Assembly (NCBI GenBank): GCA_041748075.1
Contig: JBGTDX010000119.1
Coordinates: forward strand, 10,796 to 74,795
Direction of reading: 5' to 3'
Source: JBGSYJ01 sp041748075
Lineage (GTDB): Bacteria; Acidobacteriota; Thermoanaerobaculia; Gp7-AA8
DNA length: 64,000 nucleotides
This document shows positions 10,247 to 18,294 of the stretch, in pieces. Made by a program: the position numbers and the translations under genes. A model generated the notes under the pieces. It was given only the letters and a program-made list of their open reading frames with translations. It made no database searches and was not told the DNA's origin. Position 1 is the first letter of the stretch, and each line of letters starts with the position of its first letter.

Positions 10247-10918
10247 ATGGCCAGGAAAATAACTGCACTGACGAAAGCAGCCCCGATCGAAGTTCTACTG
10301 GATGATGCGGGACTGCTGTTGAGCCCGCGACCGACAGTCGACGCCGACGGACTGGAGAAGCATCTGCGCGAGGTGCTCCGGCTGCTTCACGTCGATCTCA
10401 ACGACGAGAACGTTCGCGACACCCCGCGGCGATGGGCGGCTTCGCTCATCGCGATGACCAGTGGTTACGACTATACCGACACGAAGAAGCTCACCACGCT
10501 TTTCCGCAAGAGTTGCTCGGTCGCCGACGACAAATGCCAGAACCTGGTCGTCATCGGCGGAACGTACAAGACTCTCTGCGCCCACCACATTCTTCCCTTC
10601 TTCGGTCATTTCATCGTCGGCTACATTCCGGAGAAGACGATCATCGGCGCCTCCAAGATTCCGCGCGTCGTTGAAGTCCACATGAGGAAGCTGCAGTCGC
10701 AGGAGCATCTTGCCCACGACGTCGCAGACACCATCGAGCGAATCCTCGAGCCGAAGGGACTCGCCGTCTGGATGGGAGGAACGCACCTCTGCATGGTGAT
10801 GCGGGGAGTCGAACAGGAGTCGTCGTTCATGGAGACGAACGTGCTGCGCGGAAACTTCCTGAAAGACGAACGCACAAGGCAGGAGTTCATGTCGATCGTG
10901 AATCGGAGAGGAAAGTGA
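10247..10918 (+). CDS. folE: GTP cyclohydrolase I
   Basis: FolE converts GTP to 7,8-dihydroneopterin triphosphate, the first step of folate and pterin synthesis. In the 223-residue protein, zinc ligands can be placed at Cys111, His114 and Cys182 by analogy with E. coli Cys110, His113 and Cys181 (motifs LCAHHILPFFG and HLCMVMRGVEQ). The usual CEHH motif is CAHH here, losing a normally conserved Glu. Other family blocks are NVRDTPRRWA and IGASKIPRVVEV. The stop codon TGA is directly followed by the heptamer array of the next element. Confidence 0.93.
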   Translation: MARKITALTKAAPIEVLLDDAGLLLSPRPTVDADGLEKHLREVLRLLHVDLNDENVRDTPRRWAASLIAMTSGYDYTDTKKLTTLFRKSCSVADDKCQNLVVIGGTYKTLCAHHILPFFGHFIVGYIPEKTIIGASKIPRVVEVHMRKLQSQEHLAHDVADTIERILEPKGLAVWMGGTHLCMVMRGVEQESSFMETNVLRGNFLKDERTRQEFMSIVNRRGK

Positions 10919-11545
10919 GACGAGTGACGAATGACGAATGACGAATGACGAATAGGGAACGAGGGATCGGCGACGGGCTCTGGCGGCCTGTAGCGGTGCT
11001 TGAACCGGGAAGTGTGTAGCTATGACCATCGACCAGCTTCGAAAGCGGACGAAGAACTTTGCTCTCGCTATCTTGCGGCTCGTCGATACGCTGCCGCGCA
11101 CAAGAAGCGCAGATGTGCTCGGACGCCAGCTCACTCGATCAGGCACATCCGTGGGTGCCAACTACCGTGCGGCGTGTCGAGCGAGGTCGAGGTCAGATTT
11201 CATCGCCAAGATGAAAATCGTTGAAGAGGAAACAGACGAGACGCTGTACTGGCTGGAACTCCTGCACGAAGCAGAAATCGCCCCTGAATCACAGCTCGGC
11301 GAACTCATCCGGGAAGCGAACGAGCTGCTGGCTATCACCGTATCCTCGATCAAGACCGCCAGATTGTCTAAGTAGTCCGGCCTCGTTCCCTATTCGTCAT
11401 TCGTCACTCGTCATTCGTCATTCGTCATTCGTCATTCGTCATTCGTCACTCGTCATTCGTCACTCGTCACTCGCCATTCGTCATTCGTCATTCGTCACTC
11501 GTCATTCGTCATTCGTCACTCGTCATTCGTCATTCGTCATTCACC
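10919..11545. mobile_element. Heptamer-armed element carrying a four-helix-bundle gene
   Basis: The left arm is five 7-mers of GACGAGT/GACGAAT type (10919-10953) followed by AGGGAACGAGG (10954-10964). The right arm is CCTCGTTCCCT (11381-11391) followed by 22 units of ATTCGTC/ACTCGTC (11392-11545). The inner 11 bp plus the first two 7-mers form a perfect 25-bp inverted repeat. The arms enclose one gene (11022-11375). The left arm begins at the base after the folE stop, and the right arm ends inside the stop codon of the convergent SDR gene. A decayed relative with the same arms lies at 18295-18587. No transposase is encoded, so any movement would need a trans-acting enzyme. Confidence 0.8.
11022..11375 (+). 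CDS. Four-helix-bundle protein (23S rRNA intervening-sequence protein family)
   Basis: The 117-residue, all-helical protein matches the PF05635/TIGR02436 family by its MTIDQLRKRTKNFALAI start, SGTSVGANYRAACRA turn, FIAKMKIVEEETDETLYWLE and LIREANELLAI. Relatives include the protein encoded in Leptospira 23S rRNA intervening sequences and, more distantly, the Avd accessory protein of diversity-generating retroelements. Its biochemical role is unknown. Here it is not in rRNA but is the only gene inside inverted heptamer arrays. A C-terminal fragment of a close paralogue lies at 18368-18517. The ribosome site is weak. Confidence 0.92.
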   Translation: MTIDQLRKRTKNFALAILRLVDTLPRTRSADVLGRQLTRSGTSVGANYRAACRARSRSDFIAKMKIVEEETDETLYWLELLHEAEIAPESQLGELIREANELLAITVSSIKTARLSK

Positions 11546-12356
11546 CCCCCATCCCCTTCACTCTTCCCCAGTAATCCGCACCCGAGAGCCACTGTCCGCC
11601 GTCGATCACCATGACTTCGCCCGTGACATACGACGCGTAGTCCGACAGCAGATACGATGCGGCGTGGGCAATCTCCTCGGCCGAGGCGAAGCGGCGCAAG
11701 GGAATCGTCCGGCGGATGCCTTCTGCAATGCGCTCGTCGGGGAAGAGCTTCGAGGAGGCTCCCTCCGTGTGGACGGGCCCCGGCGCGATCGCGTTGACAC
11801 GGATTTTGTGCCGCGCCCATTCGACAGCCAGGGTCTGTGTCATCGCGATGACCCCCGCCTTCGAGCTCGCTGAGTGGACGACGCCGGCCGCGCCAGTCCA
11901 TGCGTAATTCGCGACGACGTTCAGAATCGAGCCGCCACCTTTGCCCGCGATCATCCGCTTGCCAACCGCAGAGCTGCAGTAGAACGTCCCGTTGAGTACG
12001 ATTCCAATCACGGCGTTCCATCCGTTGGGCGTCAGCTGTTCGGCCGGTGTGATGAAGTTTCCAGCCGCGTTGTTGATGAGAAAATCGATACGGCCGTAGT
12101 CGGTTGCGACTTTCGCCGCCATTTCCTCGACGGCCGCAGCGTCCCGTACGTCGAGCGAATGGATTCCCGCGGCATCGTTCCTTCCAGTGGCCGACCGGAT
12201 CGATTCGGCCGCCGGCTCCAGGTGCTCCGCGCTGCGGCTGGCGAGAACGACTTTTGCACCGAGCCGGGCCAGCTCGCTCGCCATCGCGAACCCGAGACCG
12301 GTGCCACCCCCCGTAATGATGCCGACTCTGCCGGCGAACGTCTCTGGCTGGAGCAT
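11541..12356 (-). CDS. SDR oxidoreductase, 2,4-dienoyl-CoA reductase type
   Basis: The 271-residue short-chain dehydrogenase has the cofactor loop TGGGTGLG (15-22) and NNAAGNF (95-101). It lacks the usual YxxxK. Instead Tyr151, Ser162 and Lys166 have the same spacing as Tyr199, Ser210 and Lys214 of mitochondrial DECR1, inside a matching block (VVHSASSKAGV). It therefore most likely reduces 2,4-dienoyl-CoA made during beta-oxidation of unsaturated fatty acids, using NADPH. The start at 12356 has GAGGAGG upstream. The stop codon is shared with the end of a heptamer array. It is divergent from the DUF4198 gene. Confidence 0.88.
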   Translation of the reverse strand: MLQPETFAGRVGIITGGGTGLGFAMASELARLGAKVVLASRSAEHLEPAAESIRSATGRNDAAGIHSLDVRDAAAVEEMAAKVATDYGRIDFLINNAAGNFITPAEQLTPNGWNAVIGIVLNGTFYCSSAVGKRMIAGKGGGSILNVVANYAWTGAAGVVHSASSKAGVIAMTQTLAVEWARHKIRVNAIAPGPVHTEGASSKLFPDERIAEGIRRTIPLRRFASAEEIAHAASYLLSDYASYVTGEVMVIDGGQWLSGADYWGRVKGMGG

Positions 12357-12481
12357 GAAGTTCCTCCTCGTCGAATCTGGTGCGGAAAACGGCGTCACTC
12401 TACACCCGGGAGCCCTGAATCGGTGGAATCGAAGCGCAAAAAAAGAATCTATAGGTGTGAAATTGACGTATCTTTCTGCGC

Positions 12482-13312
12482 ATGAAAGCGCACAACCTCG
12501 TATTGCGTTTCGTTGCCATCCTTCTCTTCGCACCGGGTCTGGCGCTCGCACATGATTTCTGGCTGGAGCCTTCCGACGGGTTCACGCCGCCAGTAGGCGA
12601 GATCATTTCCATCCGCATGTTCGTTGGAGAGGCGTTCAAACCAGAACAGGAGTTGCCAGGCATGAGCGACCGGATCACGAGGCTGGAAGTCGTGGGCTCG
12701 GGCGGAACGCTCGACATCACGCCGCAAGGGCGGCGGGACATCCTCCCTGCGATTGCGCTCTCCGATCCGGGTACGTACGTCGTCGCCATGGAACGCGAGC
12801 CGTCATTCATCACACTGGCCGCCGAAAAGTTCAACAGCTACCTCGAAGAGGAAGGCCATCACGCGATCGTCAGCGCTCGTCTCAAAGACGGCAGCTACGG
12901 CAGAGATGGCAAGGAGCGATATACCCGTCACCTCAAGATGATCGTATCAGTCGGTGAGCCCGGTGATGCATGGTCCCATCGGTTCGGCACGAAGCTCGAG
13001 ATCCTTCCAATGGTTAACCCCGCCGAGTTGAAGGCAGGCAGCGCGCTTCCCATCCGGATTCTCTTCGATGGCAGGCCTCTTGCTGGAGCGCGTGTGGGCG
13101 TGGTCTCGAGACTCGATGGCAACGTTTCGCGGGAGAAAATGGTCCGAACGGACTCGTCCGGAAACGCCCGCGTAACCGTCGAATCAGGGGGCGATCTTCT
13201 CGTGCGAACGACGTTCATGCGACCTTGCAAAGGGTGTGAAGATGCCGACTATGAAAGTTTCTGGGCCGCGCTGACGTTTGCAGTCCCGTCGGGAGCTCAG
13301 CCCGCACCATGA
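12482..13312 (+). CDS. Secreted DUF4198-family protein
   Basis: The 276-residue protein has a signal peptide (cleavage likely after LALA, about residue 22) followed by HDFWLEP, the typical opening of mature DUF4198 proteins. The rest is predicted beta-rich, including an Ig-like block near residues 180-250. Family members are often found near metal transport or copper genes. The next gene is a CusF-like copper-binding lipoprotein, so a periplasmic metal-related role is a reasonable inference. The HDFW histidine would become the second residue of the mature N-terminus or close to it. Confidence 0.85.
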   Translation: MKAHNLVLRFVAILLFAPGLALAHDFWLEPSDGFTPPVGEIISIRMFVGEAFKPEQELPGMSDRITRLEVVGSGGTLDITPQGRRDILPAIALSDPGTYVVAMEREPSFITLAAEKFNSYLEEEGHHAIVSARLKDGSYGRDGKERYTRHLKMIVSVGEPGDAWSHRFGTKLEILPMVNPAELKAGSALPIRILFDGRPLAGARVGVVSRLDGNVSREKMVRTDSSGNARVTVESGGDLLVRTTFMRPCKGCEDADYESFWAALTFAVPSGAQPAP

Positions 13313-13372
13313 ACCCACTTTGACACTTATCCACTCTCCAAACCCCTATCCACTCTCCAAGGAAAACCCCTG

Positions 13373-13699
13373 ATGAAGAATGTCCTGTTCCTCGCCGCCA
13401 TCGGCGCAATACTCCTGACTCTCGCAGCTTGCAATGCAAGGGACGCTTCCGCCGAGGCCGGACTTGCTGAGGAAGTCATCACGTATCCGATCACTGGTAC
13501 GATCGTCTCCCGGGTCGAGGCAAAGAATCAGCTGCGAACGGATCACGACGAGATCCCCGGTTTCATGGACGCAATGAAGATGAACTACGAAGTGCGAGGT
13601 GCGAAGGTCTCCGAGCTTCCGGCAAACGGCTCTCGATTCCGCGGAACTCTGCATGTGTCCGACAATGGATACTGGCTCACGGACGTCGTCGCGGAGTAA
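13373..13699 (+). CDS. CusF-like copper-binding lipoprotein
   Basis: The 108-residue product has a lipoprotein signal ending LAAC (lipidated Cys at about 20). The mature domain has GTIVSRVEAKNQL, HDEIPGFMDAMKMNYEV and a C-terminal strand. This matches the CusF/CopK-type OB-fold periplasmic metal chaperones, where a His and nearby Met residues bind Cu(I) or Ag(I). It follows the DUF4198 gene by 60 bp on the same strand, probably as one unit. Confidence 0.85.
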   Translation: MKNVLFLAAIGAILLTLAACNARDASAEAGLAEEVITYPITGTIVSRVEAKNQLRTDHDEIPGFMDAMKMNYEVRGAKVSELPANGSRFRGTLHVSDNGYWLTDVVAE

Positions 13700-13715
13700 G
13701 CCAAACTGGCGTACT

Positions 13716-13747
13716 TTCCCTCTCCCCGCGAACCGGGGAGAGGGGAA
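13716..13747. terminator. Hairpin between convergent genes
   Basis: The stem TTCCCTCTCCCCG (13716-13728) pairs with CGGGGAGAGGGGAA (13734-13747) around a 5-nt loop. It lies in the 59-bp gap between the convergent copper lipoprotein gene and moeA. It probably terminates both. It resembles the hairpin after eno in its CTCTCC/GGAGAG core. Confidence 0.7.
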
Positions 13748-13758
13748 GAGACTCCTCA

Positions 13759-15018
13759 TCATTCCGCGTGGATCGCGCCGAACAACACGGCAGGCACGAC
13801 ACTTCCGGCTTCCGCGCGCGTGACGCCCGCTTCGAGCACCGCGAATCCATTCGCGCCGACCATGGAGGTCGACACTCCCGAGCCCTGCGTGCGCATCGGA
13901 AGCGCGAGCAGTTCCCCATCGCGCGCGACGACTCGCACCCGCTGATAGGTTCGGCGGTCTCCTCTGGACTTCAGCAGTCCGTCGAGTTTCACGTCCACGC
14001 TCGGCGGAAAGAACCCGCCCGTCTGTCCCATCGCCTTGCGGATTGCCGGGGCAATGAATAGAAGAAACGAGACCATGCACGAAACAGGATTGCCTGGAAG
14101 ACCGAAATAGAGTGTCTCGCGAAGCCTGGACAACACAATCGGCCTGCCGGGCTTCATTGCGACCTGCCAGAATTTCGTTTCGGCGCCCAGCTCGTCGAGC
14201 GCATCTTTTACGAAGTCATAAGCGCCGGCCGAAACGCCTCCGGACGACACCACGAAGTGCGCAGTCGATGCGGATTCGATCGCGCGCATGGTCTCCTCTC
14301 GATCGTCCGGTACGATTCCCAGCACACGTGAGACCGCTCCCGCCTCGGCTGCCAGGGCACTGAGAGACCACGAATTCGAATTCACGACCAACCCGGGCTC
14401 GAGCCTGCCATCGATGTCGATCACTTCGTCACCCGTTGAAAGGATCGCCACCATCGGACGGAGGCCAACCGTGACGGTCCTCTTCTGCACTGTGGCCAGT
14501 ACGCCGAGCTCGGCAGATCCGATTCTGGTTCCCGCCGGCAGCACGACGTTTCCGCGGATCATGTCCTCGCCTCGACGACGGATGTTGGCGCCGGCCGCGA
14601 CCGCCTCATAAACGACCACTTCGGAGGAACCGGCGTCGGTCAGTTCGACAGGAACGACAGCATCGGCGCCTCCGGGCATGAGAGCTCCCGTCATGATGCG
14701 GATCACCTCGCCTTCGCCAATGGAACGCGAAGCGACACGTCCGGCGGGAAGATCCTCAACGACTGCGAGCGTAACGGGCTCATCCCGATTCGCCGCGGCA
14801 ACGTCCGCGCTTCGAACAGCGTAGCCGTCCATCGCCGTGTTGTCCGCCTGTGGGACATCAGACGTCGCAGCTACGTCTTCGCGGAGGACACGCCCGAGGA
14901 CTTCTGAGAGCGAAAGTGTCTCCGTCCCGAGAAGCCGCACTTCGGACATGACGCGCTCCTGCGCCTCCTCGACGGAGAGCATCGCATCGTCGCGCTCGCG
15001 TGACTGAAAAGTCTTCAT
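13759..15018 (-). CDS. moeA: Molybdopterin molybdenumtransferase
   Basis: MoeA inserts molybdate (or tungstate) into adenylylated molybdopterin. The 419-residue protein has the family layout: a linker domain with PQADNTAMDGYAVR, RIMTGALMPGGADAVV and RRRGEDM; a MogA-like domain with ILSTGDE, SSGGVSAGAYDFV and GRPIV; then FGLPGNPVS and the C-terminal beta domain. It is last in a minus-strand run AOR-moaD-moeA, suggesting the cofactor is made for the aldehyde oxidoreductase. The start is uncertain: 15018 has no clear ribosome site because a short repeat occupies that region; Met13 (14982) is an alternative. Confidence 0.95.
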   Translation of the reverse strand: MKTFQSRERDDAMLSVEEAQERVMSEVRLLGTETLSLSEVLGRVLREDVAATSDVPQADNTAMDGYAVRSADVAAANRDEPVTLAVVEDLPAGRVASRSIGEGEVIRIMTGALMPGGADAVVPVELTDAGSSEVVVYEAVAAGANIRRRGEDMIRGNVVLPAGTRIGSAELGVLATVQKRTVTVGLRPMVAILSTGDEVIDIDGRLEPGLVVNSNSWSLSALAAEAGAVSRVLGIVPDDREETMRAIESASTAHFVVSSGGVSAGAYDFVKDALDELGAETKFWQVAMKPGRPIVLSRLRETLYFGLPGNPVSCMVSFLLFIAPAIRKAMGQTGGFFPPSVDVKLDGLLKSRGDRRTYQRVRVVARDGELLALPMRTQGSGVSTSMVGANGFAVLEAGVTRAEAGSVVPAVLFGAIHAE

Positions 15019-15019
15019 G

Positions 15020-15063
15020 CTGAAGAATTGAGAATTAAGAATTCAGATTTCTGAATTCCCTCT
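15020..15063. repeat. Short GAATTCA-class heptamer array in the moaD-moeA gap
   Basis: On the plus strand the 7-mers GAATTGA, GAATTAA, GAATTCA, GATTTCT and GAATTCC follow one another (about 15025-15059). Within them GAATTCAGA and TCTGAATTC form a perfect 9-bp stem with a 2-nt loop. On the coding (minus) strand it starts straight after the moaD stop and ends one base before the moeA start, where a ribosome site would be expected. Its opening GCTGAAGAATT is shared with the element at 26000. Confidence 0.65.
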
Positions 15064-15324
15064 CTACCCTCCTGCGAAGGCGACGAGCAGTTCCACTTCA
15101 TCACCGCTGGCGAGCGGCGCTTCCTTTTCACCGTGCAACAGCAGCTCACCGTTGATCGCGAAGTTGTACAACTCGTCGTTCGAGCCGGCAAATGCCGGAA
15201 GCCGTGCTTCTAGGACCGCAACGAGTTCGCCGAGGTTGCGAACGGGGGTTGCGATGTCGATCGTTTCTCCGACTCCCTCGCGCAGCGGTTCGGCCAGGCG
15301 GACGGTGAGATGGAAGCCGCTCAT
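15064..15324 (-). CDS. moaD: MoaD/ThiS-family sulfur carrier
   Basis: The 86-residue ubiquitin-like protein ends in FAGG, giving the C-terminal Gly-Gly that becomes a thiocarboxylate in molybdopterin synthase. The start at 15324 overlaps the stop of the aldehyde oxidoreductase gene by 4 bp (ATGA), which selects it over an in-frame Met 12 codons upstream. In this setting it is best read as the small subunit of a molybdopterin synthase, or an archaeal-type MoaD dedicated to the tungsto/molybdoenzyme. No MoaE is nearby. Confidence 0.88.
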   Translation of the reverse strand: MSGFHLTVRLAEPLREGVGETIDIATPVRNLGELVAVLEARLPAFAGSNDELYNFAINGELLLHGEKEAPLASGDEVELLVAFAGG

Positions 15325-17279
15325 ACGCCCTCCAGCACCGACCTCAGGTCGCGGTTCCAATCCTCTTTGGGAATCCCTTCATCGGTGAGATTGGACAGCT
15401 CGTAGAAGCGGCCGAGCATCGCGTCGAACTCGTCGCGGTCGATCTTCTCGCCTTTGTAGGGACCGACGGTGATCGGCTCCTCGAACCAGCGCTTCGGCAA
15501 GGTGTCATCCGCGCGCCGGACGCCGAGTCGATAGTTGATGAGCCGCTCGACTCCGTTGATGTCGAGCCCGACGGCGTGCAGCTGGTCGGGCGTCTTCTCG
15601 ATCGCGCAGACGTTCGCAAGCTGGTCCGCGAACTCTTCCAGGCCGGGCAGCGACGGTGAATTGAACAGCTTCGTCGTGAAGCGGCACATACCGACCGCAT
15701 CGCCGACCGCGAAGACATTTTCGCAGCAGCGGACCGCGATCTCCTTGCCCTCGTAACTGTTCGGCTCCGCGCTTACGGGGCCGCCATACAACTCGGCCTT
15801 GAAGTCAGGATCGTCGTTGATCTTCGCGTTGATCTCGAGCGTCACGCGATTGCGCAGGTGGTCCATGCCTCTGGTCGCAACGGCAAGACCGAGCGCAAAT
15901 GCTTTGAGGATGCGCGCGTCGTGGGGATCACTCTGGGTGAGCCCTTTGACTGCCATGAGGTACTCGAGCGCTTCCTGCGGGTAATGCCCCTTTGCGACAG
16001 CCTGGGACGAGTCGGCAATCGCGTTACCGATGCCCTCGCGGGCCGCGGTCATGAAGAGCAGCTTTTCGACGGTCTCGTAGTTGCCCCACTCGAGATCGAT
16101 TCCGGCCTGCTCCGGCGTGATCATGCCGCGCTGGTAGAGCTCCATCGCCCATGCGATCGCCGAGCCGGTCGACGCCGTATCGAGCCCGAGGTCGTTGCAG
16201 ATGTTGTTGAGCCGAAGGACCTGGGTAACTTCAGAGATGCCGACATTGGGGCCGAACTTGCCGAGCGTCACGTACTCCGGACCGTCGCCTTTGACATAGC
16301 GGTCCTGAGGAACGCCGTGAACACCGGTCATGTCGTTCAGCGGGCGGCAGTTCACGGGACAGGCAAAGCAGCCTTCCATGCCTGGACGGAACGGATCGAT
16401 GTTTTCCGCATCGAGCTTGTCGGTCCAAGTCGTCTCCTGATTGTTTTTCGTTCCCATCGCGCCGAGCATTCGCGAAGGCCGATAAAGAAAGGGAGTGCCT
16501 CGTGTCTTCAGCGCATTCTTCACGACGGACGTGCCGAGCAGCCTTTTGGCGATGTCGCGATTCTTGCCTTTGTGCGGAGTCGCGGGAGTGAGATCAGCCG
16601 TGCGGCCTTCGATGAGAACGGCTTTGAGGTTCAGCGATCCCATCTTTGCGCCGGGGCCTCCACGCGCGTAGATCGCCTTCGGCCCGGCCATGATCCCCGA
16701 TGTGAGGACGAGATTCTCGCCTGCGGTGCTGATTGCCGCGAGCCCGAAATCCTTCCCTTCCACGCCGGAAAAGTCTGTCGAGATCTTCTCGCGAAGGTCG
16801 ATGTTGTTCAGCCCGACATAGGGCGCCGCATCGATGAACTCCGCCTCCCGATTTCGGAATCGGAGCAGCGTCCACTGCGCAGCCTTGCCGTAGAGCACGA
16901 GGTGATCGATTCCGTTGAGCTTTTGAAACGAGGGGAAGTAGTCTCCTGCATTGCTGTCGAGAAGAACGCCGCTTTCCGGCGACCACGAAGTACAGTTGCC
17001 ACGCGAGGCAGACGGAACGAGCGAAGTGAGGATCCCGGTGCCGAAGATCAGCGGGATCTCGGGATCAAGCGGCGTGAGCAACGGGTCGAGCAGATTGAAA
17101 AGCAGATACATGTTCACGCCGCGCCCACCGAGAAACCGCTCCGCGACCGGCCGGGGAATCCATGCTCGACGAACCTCCTGCCGCTCGAGATCGACGAACA
17201 GAGTCTCCCCCTGCGTCGGGAACTGCTGCGACGTGGCAAGCCGTGGAATCAGATGATCGATGCGTTCGAGAATACCCAT
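15321..17279 (-). CDS. Aldehyde ferredoxin oxidoreductase (tungsten/molybdenum)
   Basis: The 652-residue protein belongs to the AOR family, which oxidises aldehydes to acids, reducing ferredoxin through a bis-pyranopterin metal site and one [4Fe-4S] cluster. Cluster ligands can be placed at Cys304, Cys307 and Cys311 (CFACPVNC) and probably Cys532 (GDAVGMCRF). N-terminal blocks GGRGVNMYLLF, GTGILTSLVPSASRG and ARGGPGAKMGS are typical. A Gly-Asp-Gly-Pro-Glu block and GLDTASTGSAIAWAMEL follow. The start at 17279 fits the domain; the frame is open further upstream into the preceding gene. It overlaps moaD and follows the ABC substrate-binding protein by 35 bp, so all may be one transcript. Physiological aldehyde unknown. 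Confidence 0.93.
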   Translation of the reverse strand: MGILERIDHLIPRLATSQQFPTQGETLFVDLERQEVRRAWIPRPVAERFLGGRGVNMYLLFNLLDPLLTPLDPEIPLIFGTGILTSLVPSASRGNCTSWSPESGVLLDSNAGDYFPSFQKLNGIDHLVLYGKAAQWTLLRFRNREAEFIDAAPYVGLNNIDLREKISTDFSGVEGKDFGLAAISTAGENLVLTSGIMAGPKAIYARGGPGAKMGSLNLKAVLIEGRTADLTPATPHKGKNRDIAKRLLGTSVVKNALKTRGTPFLYRPSRMLGAMGTKNNQETTWTDKLDAENIDPFRPGMEGCFACPVNCRPLNDMTGVHGVPQDRYVKGDGPEYVTLGKFGPNVGISEVTQVLRLNNICNDLGLDTASTGSAIAWAMELYQRGMITPEQAGIDLEWGNYETVEKLLFMTAAREGIGNAIADSSQAVAKGHYPQEALEYLMAVKGLTQSDPHDARILKAFALGLAVATRGMDHLRNRVTLEINAKINDDPDFKAELYGGPVSAEPNSYEGKEIAVRCCENVFAVGDAVGMCRFTTKLFNSPSLPGLEEFADQLANVCAIEKTPDQLHAVGLDINGVERLINYRLGVRRADDTLPKRWFEEPITVGPYKGEKIDRDEFDAMLGRFYELSNLTDEGIPKEDWNRDLRSVLEGV

Positions 17280-17314
17280 GGATTGATTGGCCGGGGATGA
17301 CCGCGTCGTGAGAG

Positions 17315-18226
17315 CTACCGGCTCGTGGTTCCAACAGACTCGGGTGCGGGCGCTGTTCCCGTCGGGGACAGAAACTCGCGAACCACCTCGCGGGGATCCC
17401 GCTTCCTGCCATCGATCTCGAGATTCAGCCTTCGCATGGTCGCCTCGTCCAGTCTTCCGGAAAGGCTCTCGAGCGCGCTCGAAGCGGCGCTGCACTTGTT
17501 GTCGATATCGTTGCGGAAAACGACCGCCGCATCGTACGGCGGGAAGTAATTCCGGTCGTCGTCGAGCGCGACCAACCCGAGACTCTCGATGAGCCCGTCG
17601 GTCGAGTTTCCCGCAATCAGATCGACCTGACTGGAGTTGAGAGCTCTGTAGGTCAGGCCGAGATCCATCGTCTTCGGCGGTTTCACGAAAGAAAGTTCGT
17701 AGGCCTCCGTCAGACCCCTGTAGCCGTCCGGCCTGGCGGCGAACTCCGGCCCGAATCCCGGCTGAAACTCACCCTGGACCTTTCGCAGGTCCGAGATGTT
17801 CACCAATCCTCGGCTGTTCGCGTCCGCTTTCCGCACGATCATGGCGAATGTGTTGTTGAATCCCAGATTCGGGCCCCAGCGGAGGCCACTTTTCGCATAC
17901 TCGTCACGAACACTCTTCTCCACGGCATTCCGATCACTTGTTGCCGGCATCTTCAGAATCGCCGTCAGCGCCGTGCCCGAGTACTCGACATACGTGTCGA
18001 TCTCCCCGGAAAGAATTGCGCTGTGGGCAACCAGAGTCCCGCCGAGATTGGTGCGGCGCTCGACCTCGCAGTCATTCGCCTCGAGAGTCTGAGCAAGAAG
18101 CTCCGCAAGAATCACCGACTCGGTGAAATTCTTCGAGCCGACCCGAATCGTTTCGTCCTTCTCGCGGCATGAGGATGCGAAGAAGAACGCGAGCACGCAG
18201 ACGGAAGTGCGAAGCAGGACACTCAT
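17315..18226 (-). CDS. Substrate-binding lipoprotein of a quaternary-amine (OpuC/OsmF-like) ABC transporter
   Basis: The 303-residue lipoprotein (signal ending FASSC, Cys20) has the hallmarks of the glycine betaine/choline/carnitine binding family: IRVGSKNFTES, an EYSGTAL strand, GFNNTFAM, RPDGYRGLTEAYEL and GLTYRALNSSQVDLIAG with STDG, then FPPYDAAVV. It pairs with the permease at 18585 and ATPase at 19214, but a heptamer element is inserted between it and the permease. The neighbouring divergent egtD raises the possibility that the ligand is ergothioneine, hercynine or another betaine (compare EgtUV of other bacteria). That is inference. Confidence 0.88.
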   Translation of the reverse strand: MSVLLRTSVCVLAFFFASSCREKDETIRVGSKNFTESVILAELLAQTLEANDCEVERRTNLGGTLVAHSAILSGEIDTYVEYSGTALTAILKMPATSDRNAVEKSVRDEYAKSGLRWGPNLGFNNTFAMIVRKADANSRGLVNISDLRKVQGEFQPGFGPEFAARPDGYRGLTEAYELSFVKPPKTMDLGLTYRALNSSQVDLIAGNSTDGLIESLGLVALDDDRNYFPPYDAAVVFRNDIDNKCSAASSALESLSGRLDEATMRRLNLEIDGRKRDPREVVREFLSPTGTAPAPESVGTTSR

Positions 18227-18294
18227 GGGAGAATCATCCCACACTTGGGGCCGGCCGTGCGCGTGAGTGATAGTTATTAGGTATGGGACGTTTT

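Noticed and set aside
11392..11545. CRISPR-like array
   Set aside because: The unit is a 7-bp tandem repeat without unique spacers and there are no cas genes.
15858..17300. Long open frame on the plus strand opposite the aldehyde oxidoreductase gene
   Set aside because: It has no recognisable domain, an Arg-rich composition typical of antisense frames in high-GC DNA, and lies wholly within a clear AOR gene.
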